DNA of 64,000 bases, taken from positions 186,001 through 250,000 of the forward strand of contig NZ_CALEJS010000040.1 in the NCBI RefSeq assembly GCF_937898475.1. Reading direction: 5' to 3'. The notes under the pieces were generated by a model. It saw only the letters and a list, made by a program, of their open reading frames with translations, was not told where the DNA came from and did not search any database. Below, in pieces: positions 26,220 to 34,998 of the stretch (its first letter is position 1; each line of letters starts with the position of its first letter). The DNA is from an uncultured Chitinophaga sp. (GTDB taxonomy: Bacteria > Bacteroidota > Bacteroidia > Chitinophagales > Chitinophagaceae). The position numbers and the translations under genes are program-made.

Positions 26220-26270
26220 CCTGAACGCTGAACGCTGCACGTATTACACGCAAAGCGTTCAGCGTTCAGG
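26220..26270. terminator. perfect 17-bp inverted repeat (GAACGCTGAACGCT type)
   Basis: Arms at 26220-26236 and 26254-26270 match perfectly and each contains the word GAACGCT/AGCGTTC twice, with a 17-nt spacer. It lies between convergent genes, fitting a bidirectional terminator, but the doubled word allows the arms to pair in two registers. The same word recurs at 42149-42221. Confidence 0.65.
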
Positions 26271-26276
26271 ACCTCT

Positions 26277-26996
26277 TTATTTTTTGGGCATCTGGAAAAG
26301 CGTGTCATCTACCGGGTTATTCACTTCCATTTTAGTGAAGCTGATTTTGGTGCCACCCGGCTCCTGGGAAACAGAACCCGGATAGGCGTACCCGTTACTG
26401 GTCTTTTTATAATCGGAGAAGGTAACAGCAAATTCTGCTGCCTGCCCATTAGCCTTTACCTGCCCCTGCATTCTATCCAGGTAATAAGTAGCTGCATCAA
26501 TAAACAGGTGCACCTCTGTACCATCAGGATGCGTAACTTTCAGCTTGTAGGCTTCCACACCGCCAGTGGTTTCTTTACCTTCCAGTGTTACCTTTTTTCC
26601 TTTTGCTTTATAGTCAAACAACTCCCCGGCCATATCAAGGCGGGGCTGCATGATCTTTACCATAGCAGAGTCCATTGGCTTGGGATCAGGCATGCCCATG
26701 ATGGGCATCTGCATCCAGCCGCCGGTGCGGGTGGCCACCTGAACATTGGTATTGCCCATTACCTCCAGTTCCATACGCACGGCTTTATCATTTACCACCC
26801 ATAATTTTACCGGTACTTCCATTCCATGCATTTCCATGATGCCTTCTGTATACGAGGTTTTCATTTCTTTCAGCTTATCCTTTCCGCCCATTGCAGCGAT
26901 GTGTTTATTAACAATCTCATCTGCAGATTGCGCCTTTGCATGGCCCACCGCCAGCGCGGATATAAGCAGAAAGGTAAACGCCTTGTTTATTTTCAT
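26277..26996 (-). CDS. LolA-like outer-membrane lipoprotein-sorting family protein
   Basis: A 239-residue periplasmic or outer-membrane-directed protein. The signal peptide ends GHAKAQ at about residue 23 with no lipobox. The rest is a single beta-rich domain of the LolA/LolB-like fold (SADEIVNKHIAAMGGKDKL, LDRMQGQVKANGQAAEF). Members are common in Bacteroidota and often lie near zinc peptidases or have unclear roles. It is divergent from ade. Confidence 0.8.
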   Translation of the reverse strand: MKINKAFTFLLISALAVGHAKAQSADEIVNKHIAAMGGKDKLKEMKTSYTEGIMEMHGMEVPVKLWVVNDKAVRMELEVMGNTNVQVATRTGGWMQMPIMGMPDPKPMDSAMVKIMQPRLDMAGELFDYKAKGKKVTLEGKETTGGVEAYKLKVTHPDGTEVHLFIDAATYYLDRMQGQVKANGQAAEFAVTFSDYKKTSNGYAYPGSVSQEPGGTKISFTKMEVNNPVDDTLFQMPKK

Positions 26997-27090
26997 ATAA
27001 TCTGTTTTAAGCTTTACAAATTACAAGAATTACACCAATTACCGTTCCCTACAGTTATTTTATATTTAATTACTGGCCTATCTTTATTCA

Positions 27091-28734
27091 ATGAACTCTT
27101 TCCAGCTTTCCGGTAACCTGATCGATATTCTGCAACAGCAGATATATCCTGCAACTATACATATTGAAAACGGGCATATCCGCCAGATTGTAGCCAATAG
27201 CAACAGTTATGATCAATACCTGTTGCCGGGTTTTGTAGACGCACATGTGCATATAGAAAGTTCTATGCTCACCCCGGCGGCATTTGCAAGGCTCGCGGTA
27301 GTGCACGGTACGGTAGCTACGGTATCAGACCCGCATGAGATTGCCAATGTGCTGGGCGTGGAAGGAGTGAACTACATGATCGACAACGGGCTGCAAACAC
27401 CTTTTAAATGCTGCTTCGGCGCCCCTTCCTGCGTGCCCGCCACTACCTTCGAAACAGCGGGCGCCACCGTGAGTGTGCAGGACGTAGAAAAACTGTTGCA
27501 GCATCCTGAGATCAGGTATCTCTCTGAAATGATGAACTTTCCCGGTGTACTGCAACAGCAGCCAGAGGTAATGGCCAAGATAGCCGCCGCACAGCAGGCA
27601 GGCAAACCCGTAGACGGGCATGCGCCCGGACTGCGTGGTGCCGCTGCACAGCAGTATATAGCGGCGGGCATCAGCACAGACCATGAATGCTTTACACTGG
27701 AAGAGGCCCAGGAAAAGCTGCAGTACGGCATGCATATACTGATACGGGAAGGTAGCGCCGCCAGGAACTTCGATGCGCTGATCCCACTGATGCATGATCA
27801 TGCTGAAAAAATGATGTTCTGCAGCGACGACAAACATCCCGACAGCCTGGTGGAAGGCCATATCAATGTGCTGGTTAAAAGGGCGCTGGCCTACGGTATT
27901 GACCTTTTCAAAGTATTACGCGCCGCCTGCATAAACCCGGTGCTGCATTACAAGCTGGGCACTGGCCTGCTGCGCGAAGGCGACCCGGCAGACCTGATCA
28001 TTATCGACCATCCGCAGCATTTCAATATTAAAGCAACTTACATCAATGGCATACAGGTAGCCGACAACGGTAAAACGCTGATAGCCCCTGTAAAAGCGGC
28101 CATTATCAATAATTTTAACTGCCGCCTGCAGGAGGTATCCGATTTCCATATTGCAGTCAATGCTAAGAACGGGGATACCGTCCAGGTGAATGTAATTGAA
28201 GCGCTGGACGGGCAGCTCATCACCAACCGCATCCGGGCTTCACTGACTGTCAGCAACGGCGCACTTCACAGCGATCCCTCGCGGGATGTATTGAAACTGG
28301 CGGTTGTAAACCGCTACCATCCTGCTCCCGCAGCACTGGGCTTTATCCGCAACTTCGGCTTTAAGAACGGCGCTATCGCATCTTCCGTGGCGCATGACAG
28401 TCATAACATCATTGCCGTAGGCGTAGACGATGAGAGCATCTGTGCCGCCGTCAATGCCGTGATCAGGGAACAGGGCGGCATCAGTGTAGCCAGGGGCAGT
28501 GAAGTAGAGGTATTGCCACTACCGGTGGCCGGACTAATGAGCCACCTGGACGGGTATGAAGTGGCCGCACAATACAGCGCGTTGGACAAAGCCGCCAAAG
28601 CGCTGGGCAGCCCCCTGGGTGCTCCTTTTATGACACTCTCGTTTATGGCTCTGCTGGTGATTCCCCACCTGAAATTAAGCGACCAGGGACTGTTTGACGG
28701 GGATAGCTTTCAATTCACTTCCCTGGCAGGTTAA
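27091..28734 (+). CDS. ade: adenine deaminase
   Basis: Ade (547 aa) deaminates adenine to hypoxanthine for purine salvage; it is an amidohydrolase with a binuclear metal site. The metal-binding AHVHIESSM follows GFVDAH near residue 50, DHECFTL and CSDDKHPDSL lie further on, and the C-terminal adenine-deaminase domain includes VARGSEVEVLPLPVAGLMS. Length is right for the family. The ATG at 27091 follows a TATCTTTA box by only a few bases, so the message may be almost leaderless. Confidence 0.96.
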   Translation: MNSFQLSGNLIDILQQQIYPATIHIENGHIRQIVANSNSYDQYLLPGFVDAHVHIESSMLTPAAFARLAVVHGTVATVSDPHEIANVLGVEGVNYMIDNGLQTPFKCCFGAPSCVPATTFETAGATVSVQDVEKLLQHPEIRYLSEMMNFPGVLQQQPEVMAKIAAAQQAGKPVDGHAPGLRGAAAQQYIAAGISTDHECFTLEEAQEKLQYGMHILIREGSAARNFDALIPLMHDHAEKMMFCSDDKHPDSLVEGHINVLVKRALAYGIDLFKVLRAACINPVLHYKLGTGLLREGDPADLIIIDHPQHFNIKATYINGIQVADNGKTLIAPVKAAIINNFNCRLQEVSDFHIAVNAKNGDTVQVNVIEALDGQLITNRIRASLTVSNGALHSDPSRDVLKLAVVNRYHPAPAALGFIRNFGFKNGAIASSVAHDSHNIIAVGVDDESICAAVNAVIREQGGISVARGSEVEVLPLPVAGLMSHLDGYEVAAQYSALDKAAKALGSPLGAPFMTLSFMALLVIPHLKLSDQGLFDGDSFQFTSLAG

Positions 28735-28803
28735 TTTTTCTGGCAGGCAGCATGTAACAAAATCATGACAAATTATACTAATGCTGAAAAGTAGGCCCTG
28801 CAT

Positions 28804-29307
28804 TTGAATAACAAGGAAAAAGAATTTCTGGAACTGATTGAGGCCCATAAAGGGATCATTCATAAGATATCCAAAATGTATATGGACACTGCAGAAGATC
28901 AGGAAGATCTTTTCCAGGAGATCATATACCAGCTTTGGAAATCGTATGACTCATTTCAGCAGCAAAGCAAATTCTCTACCTGGATGTATCGCGTGGCCCT
29001 GAACACCGCAGTAGTGTTCTTTAAGAAAGGTACAAGAAAGATCAATGGCTCAGCAACCATACCGGAAAACATGGCAATGGAAGAAAGCTCCTTCGCTGCT
29101 AAAGAACTACAGCTGGCACACTTTTATAAAGCCGTTCAAAAACTGGAACGGATAGAGAAAGCACTGATATTCTATCATCTGGAAAACTACTCCCATAGAG
29201 AGATCGGGGAAAACCTCGGCATCAGCGAAGTGAATGCAAGGGTAAAGCTCAGCAGAGCGAAAACCAAATTGAAAGAACTTATTAAACTACAGGGTTATGA
29301 ATTTTGA
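28804..29307 (+). CDS. ECF-type RNA polymerase sigma factor, TTG start
   Basis: A 167-residue sigma factor with region 2 (EDQEDLFQEIIYQLWKSYDSF, then FSTWMYRVALNTAVVFFKK) and region 4 (IEKALIFYHLENYSHREIGENLGISEVNARVKLSRAK). TTG at 28804 is the only start that keeps region 2 whole: the upstream in-frame ATG is closed off by a stop. The weak start would keep expression low. The last 11 nt overlap the start of the following membrane-protein gene, so the two are coupled, as sigma/anti-sigma pairs usually are. Confidence 0.9.
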   Translation: MNNKEKEFLELIEAHKGIIHKISKMYMDTAEDQEDLFQEIIYQLWKSYDSFQQQSKFSTWMYRVALNTAVVFFKKGTRKINGSATIPENMAMEESSFAAKELQLAHFYKAVQKLERIEKALIFYHLENYSHREIGENLGISEVNARVKLSRAKTKLKELIKLQGYEF

Positions 29308-29902
29308 TGATCTGCAATCCGCCTGGCACAGCGACAAGGGAAATGATATTGTAGTACCTGACAGTGTAGCAAAGTTAAGGTCTGCGGTAACGCCGGTACA
29401 ACATATCAGAAGGAATATGCGCAAGGAATTTGTTGTGATGCTTGTCATCATCATTGCCTTCCCGTTCTTCCCGCTGACAGTTGCCAAAGGCCTGGCCCTT
29501 GTTCCCTTTTACGCCATGTATGCTGCCATGGTGATCCTGACCGTATTCTACTTTATCAAATTTTATCTTTTCTATAAACGCCTGGACACTGTTACGCTCA
29601 ATTCAAAAGACAGCCTGTATGAAGTATACTACGACATCAAGCTGAATATTGAAATGTACCGGTCTTTCAACTATGCCATCATACCCCTGTTACTGCTTTA
29701 CCAGGTAATGGTGATGATCAGCCTTCCCTCCAGGGGCGCAGCGTTCGCCAACAGGAATGTCTATTTCATTATCATCTTCTCCGTCACATTCCTGGTTTTC
29801 ATGGGGATCATGCTGGTATTTGTTGAATGGTGGATAAGCTATTTCTACGGCAGCTACCTGAAGCAAGTGAAAAAGGTGCTTGATGAGCTGAAAGAGGAAT
29901 AG
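29297..29902 (+). CDS. four-helix membrane protein, probable partner of the sigma factor
   Basis: A 201-residue membrane protein. After a ~45-residue N-terminal region with MNFDDLQSAWHSDKG, hydrophobic segments lie at about 46-66, 70-90, 123-142 and 150-172, and the C-terminus is charged. It overlaps the sigma gene by 11 nt. The short cytoplasmic N-terminus is where an anti-sigma domain would sit, but I see no ZAS zinc motif. An anti-sigma role is inferred only from the overlap and from similar sigma/membrane-protein pairs in Bacteroidota. Confidence 0.75.
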   Translation: MNFDDLQSAWHSDKGNDIVVPDSVAKLRSAVTPVQHIRRNMRKEFVVMLVIIIAFPFFPLTVAKGLALVPFYAMYAAMVILTVFYFIKFYLFYKRLDTVTLNSKDSLYEVYYDIKLNIEMYRSFNYAIIPLLLLYQVMVMISLPSRGAAFANRNVYFIIIFSVTFLVFMGIMLVFVEWWISYFYGSYLKQVKKVLDELKEE

Positions 29903-29908
29903 CCCGCT

Positions 29909-31000
29909 TTAAGATTGCCACAGTGCCCCGCCAACACTATCCTTTTGCGCTCCTGTAACAGAGGATAATACATTCGGCTCCTGCCGCCAGCGCAATGCCC
30001 CTATCAATGCCATGATCAACGCCTCCTTGTACTTGATGGTCTGCTCATCCGGCACTACTACCTTTATATTCAAAGGCTGCAGCCGCTCCTGTAACAGTTT
30101 TACCATAAACCGATTGAACGCACCGCCACCAGTGATCAGCAATTGCTGTTCTTCCTGCGGCACTAGTCCCTGCTGTAGTTTTTCCACCGCCTTTGCTACC
30201 TGCACGGCTATATGATTGGTGTAGGTATTCAACCTGCCCTGTACAGACAAGCGGGCACGTTGCACCAGCGGCAGTACAGTACCGGTGCCAAATTCGTTGG
30301 CCAGTGATTTGGGCCAGGGCATTTCATAATAGGGCAATGCGTTCAGCGCTTCCAGCAATGGTTTATCGGTAAGTCCGCCGGCCGCCAGCGCGCCGTTTTC
30401 ATCATATTCTCGGCCCAGTTCTGCCGCCAGGGCATTCAGTACCCGGTTAGCCGGACAAATATCAAAGGCAATAAAGGTCTCTCCCTGGCGGGCAGATATG
30501 TTGGCAATGCCACCCAGGTTTAAATAGTATGCATAACCAGGCAGCAGCAGTTGCTCACCTATAGGAACGATCGGCGCTCCTTGTCCGCCGAGGGCTACAT
30601 CCATGGCGCGCAGATCGCTGATCACCGGCAAACCGGTAACCGCCGCAACAGCGGCACCCTCTCCCAGCTGGGCGGTCATTTTTTCACCGGGCAGGTGAAA
30701 GGTAGTATGCCCGTGCGATGCAATGAAATGTACCTGGTGATCCAGCTGGTGCCTTGCAATGAACTCGTTAACTTTCTGGCCGGTATAATGGCCGTAACGG
30801 CTGTGCAACAGCAGGTATTCCATTGCGGGCAGCGCAGTGGCGCCGGACAGCTGCGCTACCCACTCCGGTTCATAGGGCAGGCATTCCGCTACCCTGATCT
30901 CGTATTCCCATTTGCCCCTTACTTCGGTCAGCTGCACAAAGGCTATGTCTAACCCATCCAGTGAACTGCCTGACATGATCCCTATTACGTTATATACCAT
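29909..31000 (-). CDS. anmK: anhydro-N-acetylmuramic acid kinase
   Basis: AnmK (363 aa) phosphorylates 1,6-anhydro-MurNAc released from peptidoglycan turnover, giving MurNAc-6-phosphate for recycling. The family signature IGIMSGSSLDGLDIA is at the N-terminus; HGHTTFH and LITGGGAFNRF are further family segments. The start at 31000 (MVYNVIG) is chosen because a TATATTTG box at 31016-31023 places the transcript start after the upstream ATG at 31018. It converges with the membrane-protein gene and diverges from the VWA gene. Confidence 0.95.
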   Translation of the reverse strand: MVYNVIGIMSGSSLDGLDIAFVQLTEVRGKWEYEIRVAECLPYEPEWVAQLSGATALPAMEYLLLHSRYGHYTGQKVNEFIARHQLDHQVHFIASHGHTTFHLPGEKMTAQLGEGAAVAAVTGLPVISDLRAMDVALGGQGAPIVPIGEQLLLPGYAYYLNLGGIANISARQGETFIAFDICPANRVLNALAAELGREYDENGALAAGGLTDKPLLEALNALPYYEMPWPKSLANEFGTGTVLPLVQRARLSVQGRLNTYTNHIAVQVAKAVEKLQQGLVPQEEQQLLITGGGAFNRFMVKLLQERLQPLNIKVVVPDEQTIKYKEALIMALIGALRWRQEPNVLSSVTGAQKDSVGGALWQS

Positions 31001-31023
31001 GCTGAAAAATTTCAGCAAATATA
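31001..31023 (-). promoter_or_regulatory. anmK -7 box overlapping a palindrome
   Basis: TATATTTG on the minus strand (31016-31023) is a perfect -7 box, but no TTG lies at the -33 position. Directly after it is GCTGAAA-aa-TTTCAGC (31001-31016), a symmetrical 16-mer touching the start codon. It could be an operator covering the transcript start. Confidence 0.4.
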
Positions 31024-31077
31024 ATATGGAATTTTACCCGCCGGCTGCATCCTGTTGGCAGATCAAAACAATTCGTT

Positions 31078-32907
31078 ATGCACAGATACCTTTTTCTGCT
31101 TTTACCGGCCTGCTTTAATGCCCTGTTGGCGCCCGCCCAGCAGCAACGTATGATCACCGGAACCGTACAGGATGCCGCCAGCCAAACCCCCTTAGCCGGT
31201 GTAACGGTCTCTCTCCTTGGCTCCCGCCAAGGCGTCACTACCGATGCAAAGGGCGCCTTCAGTATTGCTGTACCCCAGGGAAAGGCGTCACTGCGGGCTT
31301 CCTATATAGGCTACCAACCACAGACGGTCGTAGTGAAGCCCGATGAAAAAGAGGCCCACTTCAAACTGGCTATTTCAACAACGATACTGGCAGAACAAGT
31401 TATGGTGGCTGCATGTGTACAGACCAGTAAGGGGTGGTTGAAAAGATCCCGCGCTCTCGGCTACAGCCCGGGCCGCGGCAACATCCGCCATTACAACACG
31501 GAAGATTACAGCCCTATCAATGAAAATGATTTCCACACGGCCAAAGATCAGCCCCTCAGCACCTTCTCCATTGATGTGGACCGTGCGGCCTACAGCAATG
31601 TGCGCCGTTTCCTGAACAGTGGCCAGCTGCCCCCTGCCGATGCGGTACGTGTTGAAGAAATGATCAATTACTTTGACTATCAATATAAAGCGCCCACAGG
31701 GCCCGACCCCGTAGCCATTTACACCGATATGGCCGTTTGCCCCTGGAACACGAAACATCAATTGGTGCGCATCGCACTGAAGGGCAAGACCGTTAAAACG
31801 GAAGATATTCCCGCTTCCAACCTCACTTTCCTGATAGATGTTTCCGGTTCCATGGAATATCCCAATAAGCTGCCCCTGTTAAAACAAGCCCTGAAAGCAC
31901 TGGTGCAGCAGTTAAGACCGGCTGATAAAGTAGCTATTGTAGTGTACGCAGGCGCCGCCGGACTGGTATTACCTGCCACTCCGGGCAGTGAGAAAACCAC
32001 CATCCTGGATGCGCTGGATAAACTCCAGGCAGGCGGTTCTACCGCCGGGGGCGAAGGCATCCTGCTGGCGTATAAAACGGCTGCATCCAATTTCATCCGT
32101 GAGGGTAATAACCGGGTCATACTGGCTACAGACGGTGATTTTAACGTGGGCGCCTCCAGCGATGGAGAACTGCAGCGTATCATAGAAAAGGAAAGAGAAA
32201 AAGGTATTTCTCTTTCCGTGCTGGGTTTCGGAATGGGCAATTATAAAGACAACAAACTGGAACTGCTGGCAGATAAGGGCAATGGTAACTATGCCTATAT
32301 TGATAACTTTGAAGAAGCCCGCCGCACATTTGTAACAGAATTTGGCGGTACGCTGTTCACCGTTGCCAAAGATGTAAAACTGCAGATTGAGTTCAACCCC
32401 AGATATGTAAAGTCCTACCGCCTTGTAGGTTACGAGAACAGGCTGTTGCAGAACGAGGATTTTAATAATGACAAGAAAGATGCAGGCGACATGGGCGCCG
32501 GCCATACCGTAACCGCCCTTTACGAAATTATTCCCTTAGGGGCGAATTCAGGCTCCGCGAGCGAAGTAGACCCGCTGAAGTACCAGCAGCGTCAAATGGT
32601 GAACAACAACAGCCAGGAAGTGCTGACGGTGAAACTGCGCTACAAGCAACCGGCAGACAGCCGCAGCAAGCTGCTGAGCCAGGTGCTACATTACCAGGTG
32701 CAGGATATTGACCAGGCGCCGGCAGACTTCAGGATGTGCGCTGCGGTAGCCGCCTTCGGACAACTGCTGCGGAATTCTGCCCATAAAGGAGCAACCAGTT
32801 ACACCCAGGTATTGGCCCTGGCGTCCAATGCCAAAGGCGAGGACCCTGAAGGCTACCGCTCTGAATTTATACAGCTGGTGAAAAAAGCGGCTTTGTTAAA
32901 ACAATGA
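31078..32907 (+). CDS. VWA-domain protein (YfbK type) with N-terminal carboxypeptidase-like domain
   Basis: A 609-residue secreted protein. After a signal peptide (cut near APAQ, residue 20) comes a CarboxypepD-regulatory-like beta domain (residues ~25-100), common at the N-terminus of outer-membrane proteins in Bacteroidota. A YfbK-specific N-terminal region follows (FSIDVDRAAYSNVRRFLNSG), then a von Willebrand A domain with MIDAS D254-x-S-x-S (DVSGS), and a DUF3520-type C-terminus. It probably binds a metal ion and a protein partner at the envelope; function unknown. It ends at a very stable hairpin. Confidence 0.9.
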   Translation: MHRYLFLLLPACFNALLAPAQQQRMITGTVQDAASQTPLAGVTVSLLGSRQGVTTDAKGAFSIAVPQGKASLRASYIGYQPQTVVVKPDEKEAHFKLAISTTILAEQVMVAACVQTSKGWLKRSRALGYSPGRGNIRHYNTEDYSPINENDFHTAKDQPLSTFSIDVDRAAYSNVRRFLNSGQLPPADAVRVEEMINYFDYQYKAPTGPDPVAIYTDMAVCPWNTKHQLVRIALKGKTVKTEDIPASNLTFLIDVSGSMEYPNKLPLLKQALKALVQQLRPADKVAIVVYAGAAGLVLPATPGSEKTTILDALDKLQAGGSTAGGEGILLAYKTAASNFIREGNNRVILATDGDFNVGASSDGELQRIIEKEREKGISLSVLGFGMGNYKDNKLELLADKGNGNYAYIDNFEEARRTFVTEFGGTLFTVAKDVKLQIEFNPRYVKSYRLVGYENRLLQNEDFNNDKKDAGDMGAGHTVTALYEIIPLGANSGSASEVDPLKYQQRQMVNNNSQEVLTVKLRYKQPADSRSKLLSQVLHYQVQDIDQAPADFRMCAAVAAFGQLLRNSAHKGATSYTQVLALASNAKGEDPEGYRSEFIQLVKKAALLKQ

Positions 32908-32935
32908 TCCCCATACCTATATACAATCATCCTCT

Positions 32936-32969
32936 CCCCTGGGGCCGGTAATGCTACCGGCCCCAGGGG
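32936..32969 (+). terminator. 15-bp perfect hairpin after the VWA gene
   Basis: CCCCTGGGGCCGGTA (32936-32950) pairs perfectly with 32955-32969 around a 4-nt loop. No T tract follows; instead there are iterated words GGAAGGTAGGTGGAAGGTATATGGAA up to about 33025, with a partial inverse (CCATACCTATATA) on the left. It may block the polymerase or protect the 3' end. Confidence 0.65.
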
Positions 32970-33060
32970 TATATGGAAGGTAGGTGGAAGGTATATGGAA
33001 CATGGAAAAAGGTAGGGGAAACGAAGGTTTTTTGGTATTTTGCCCCACAAACGGCTAGTA

Positions 33061-33714
33061 ATGATAATCAACCTTAGTGATACTAACTCATTGGTAGGTG
33101 AATGGTTAAGTGAGATCAGGAGCATGGAAATACAGACAGACCGCATGCGTTTCAGAAGAAATATGGAGCGCCTGGGCGAGGTAGCTGCCTTTGAGATCAG
33201 TAAAACACTGGACTATGAAGAAAAAGAGGTGCAGACCCCCCTGGGTATTGCCACCTGCCGGGTGCTGAAACAGCAACCCGTACTAGCCACCATCCTCAGA
33301 GCCGGCTTGGCCCTGCACCAGGGCCTGCTGCACTATTTTGACAAAGCAGACCATGCTTTTATATCCGCCTATCGCAAACACAACCGCGATGGCTCTTTTG
33401 ATATCAGCCTGGAATACGTTTCCAGTCCCTCCATTGAAGACCAGGTAGTGATCCTTTCTGACCCCATGCTGGCTACCGGCGCCTCCCTGGTGAAAACCAT
33501 CGAGCACCTGACAGACCTGGGGAAACCCAGGCACATCCACCTGGTGGTAGCTATTGCCTGCACTATCGGTATAGAGTACGTACAACGCCATGCCAGTACC
33601 AACATCAGCATCTGGGCCGGGGACATCGACGACGAACTGACCGCCAAAGGCTACATCGTTCCCGGCCTGGGGGATGCCGGAGACCTTGCCTTCGGCAATA
33701 AGCTACAAGGCTGA
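33061..33714 (+). CDS. upp: uracil phosphoribosyltransferase
   Basis: Upp (217 aa) makes UMP from uracil and PRPP for pyrimidine salvage. The PRPP-binding motif appears as VILSDPMLATGAS, and the C-terminal uracil-binding YIVPGLGDAGDLAFG is intact. The ATG at 33061 (MIINLSDTNS) is chosen over one seven codons earlier. It is a single gene between the VWA protein and the PorP/SprF protein. Confidence 0.96.
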   Translation: MIINLSDTNSLVGEWLSEIRSMEIQTDRMRFRRNMERLGEVAAFEISKTLDYEEKEVQTPLGIATCRVLKQQPVLATILRAGLALHQGLLHYFDKADHAFISAYRKHNRDGSFDISLEYVSSPSIEDQVVILSDPMLATGASLVKTIEHLTDLGKPRHIHLVVAIACTIGIEYVQRHASTNISIWAGDIDDELTAKGYIVPGLGDAGDLAFGNKLQG

Positions 33715-33739
33715 GGCGTTACATATTATATGAATTTAA

Positions 33740-33770
33740 TTTGAAATATTAACCACTTTTCGTACCTTAC
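33740..33770 (+). promoter_or_regulatory. promoter of the PorP/SprF gene
   Basis: TTTG (33740-33743), exactly 19 nt, TACCTTAC (33763-33770); a good match to the Bacteroidota consensus, with a leader of about 45 nt. Confidence 0.6.
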
Positions 33771-33821
33771 ACTGGCAAAAGTGACTGTAATCCTATCCTA
33801 TACCATAATGTATTAACCTTT

Positions 33822-34841
33822 ATGAAAAAGGCATTACTTATTTTAACCATTATTCTCTATTTAATACCTGCTAGCCGGGCACAGGATCCGCATTTCTCGC
33901 AGTTCTTTGCCTCACCGCTGACGCTTAACCCTGCCTTTACAGGTCTGTTCTCAGGTGATTACCGCATTGCCGGTAACTACCGCTCTCAATGGAGAAGCAT
34001 TGCCACTCCCTATATAACAGGTACCTTATCTGCCGATTTCAGTATATTGAAAAACGTTATATCCTATACGGATATATGGGGCGTAGGTATCATGGCACTG
34101 TATGATAAAACAGGCGGCGGCGCATTGGTTTCCAACTATATAGCTATCAGTACCTCCTATCATAAAGGCCTTGACCCCGAGGGTAACCATACCCTGGCCA
34201 TCGGCCTGCAGGGCGCATGGATGCAGAAAAGGGTAGACCAGAGCAAACTGATTTTTGAAAGCCAGATTGATAACAACGGTTATAACCCGGGACTGCCCAG
34301 CAGCGAAACCCTTACCAATCCCAAGATCTCTTATTTTGATCCGAACATTGGTATCCTGTATAACGGCCTGGTAGGCGAAGCGTCCAACATTTACCTGGGT
34401 GCCTCCTACTATCACGTTACACAACCTACAGAGACTTTCATGAGCCAGAACAATAACCGGCTCAGCTACCGCTATACCATACACGGTGGCGGCTCCTTCC
34501 CGGTACATGGCATTAACCGCATTCACGCCAGCGCCCTGTATATGAAACAGAGTACGGCTTCTGAAACCTCTTTCGGCGCTGCTTACGGGTTTAACCTGAG
34601 CGGTGTGCCCGATGATAATCCTACCATGTTCTACCTGGGTAGCTGGTACCGTTATAAAGACGCTATCAACCCCTATGTAGGCCTGGAGATCGGCGGATTC
34701 AACGTAGGCCTCACTTACGACCTGAACGTATCCAGCCTTAAACCGGCCTCCAACTACCGTGGCGGTATGGAAATATCCGTCATCTATGTTCACCGCTCCA
34801 GCCAAAGCAGCAAGTACAAGACATTGTGTCCGAAATTCTAA
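33822..34841 (+). CDS. PorP/SprF-family T9SS outer-membrane protein
   Basis: A 339-residue outer-membrane beta-barrel. The signal peptide ends SRAQ near residue 20, then comes the family opening DPHFSQFFASPLTLNPAFTG. Members pair with T9SS cargo adhesins or with the PorE/P/K/L/M complex. Here it is alone: no large cargo gene or porK-like gene is adjacent. It may serve a cargo protein encoded elsewhere. It has its own promoter and a long terminator. Confidence 0.93.
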   Translation: MKKALLILTIILYLIPASRAQDPHFSQFFASPLTLNPAFTGLFSGDYRIAGNYRSQWRSIATPYITGTLSADFSILKNVISYTDIWGVGIMALYDKTGGGALVSNYIAISTSYHKGLDPEGNHTLAIGLQGAWMQKRVDQSKLIFESQIDNNGYNPGLPSSETLTNPKISYFDPNIGILYNGLVGEASNIYLGASYYHVTQPTETFMSQNNNRLSYRYTIHGGGSFPVHGINRIHASALYMKQSTASETSFGAAYGFNLSGVPDDNPTMFYLGSWYRYKDAINPYVGLEIGGFNVGLTYDLNVSSLKPASNYRGGMEISVIYVHRSSQSSKYKTLCPKF

Positions 34842-34859
34842 AGGATTACAGCATTATAG

Positions 34860-34938
34860 TTTAAAAGTTAAAATGTTTGAGGGTCTGACATTAGCGAACG
34901 TGTCAGACCCTCAAACATTTTAACTTTTAAATTTTTTT
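34860..34938 (+). terminator. 31-bp perfect hairpin terminator (TTTGAGGGTCTGACA type)
   Basis: Arms at 34860-34890 and 34901-34931 are perfectly complementary over 31 bp with a 10-nt loop, followed by seven T (34932-34938). The stem is far longer than a normal intrinsic terminator needs. Its AT-rich foot (TTTAAAAGTTAAAATGTTTGAG) resembles the repeat at 36893-36957. Confidence 0.9.
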
Positions 34939-34998
34939 AGTGTGGCCGATTTTTAGTTACTTACCACTTTATTCTGTCATAATAAAATCAGCGGACCT

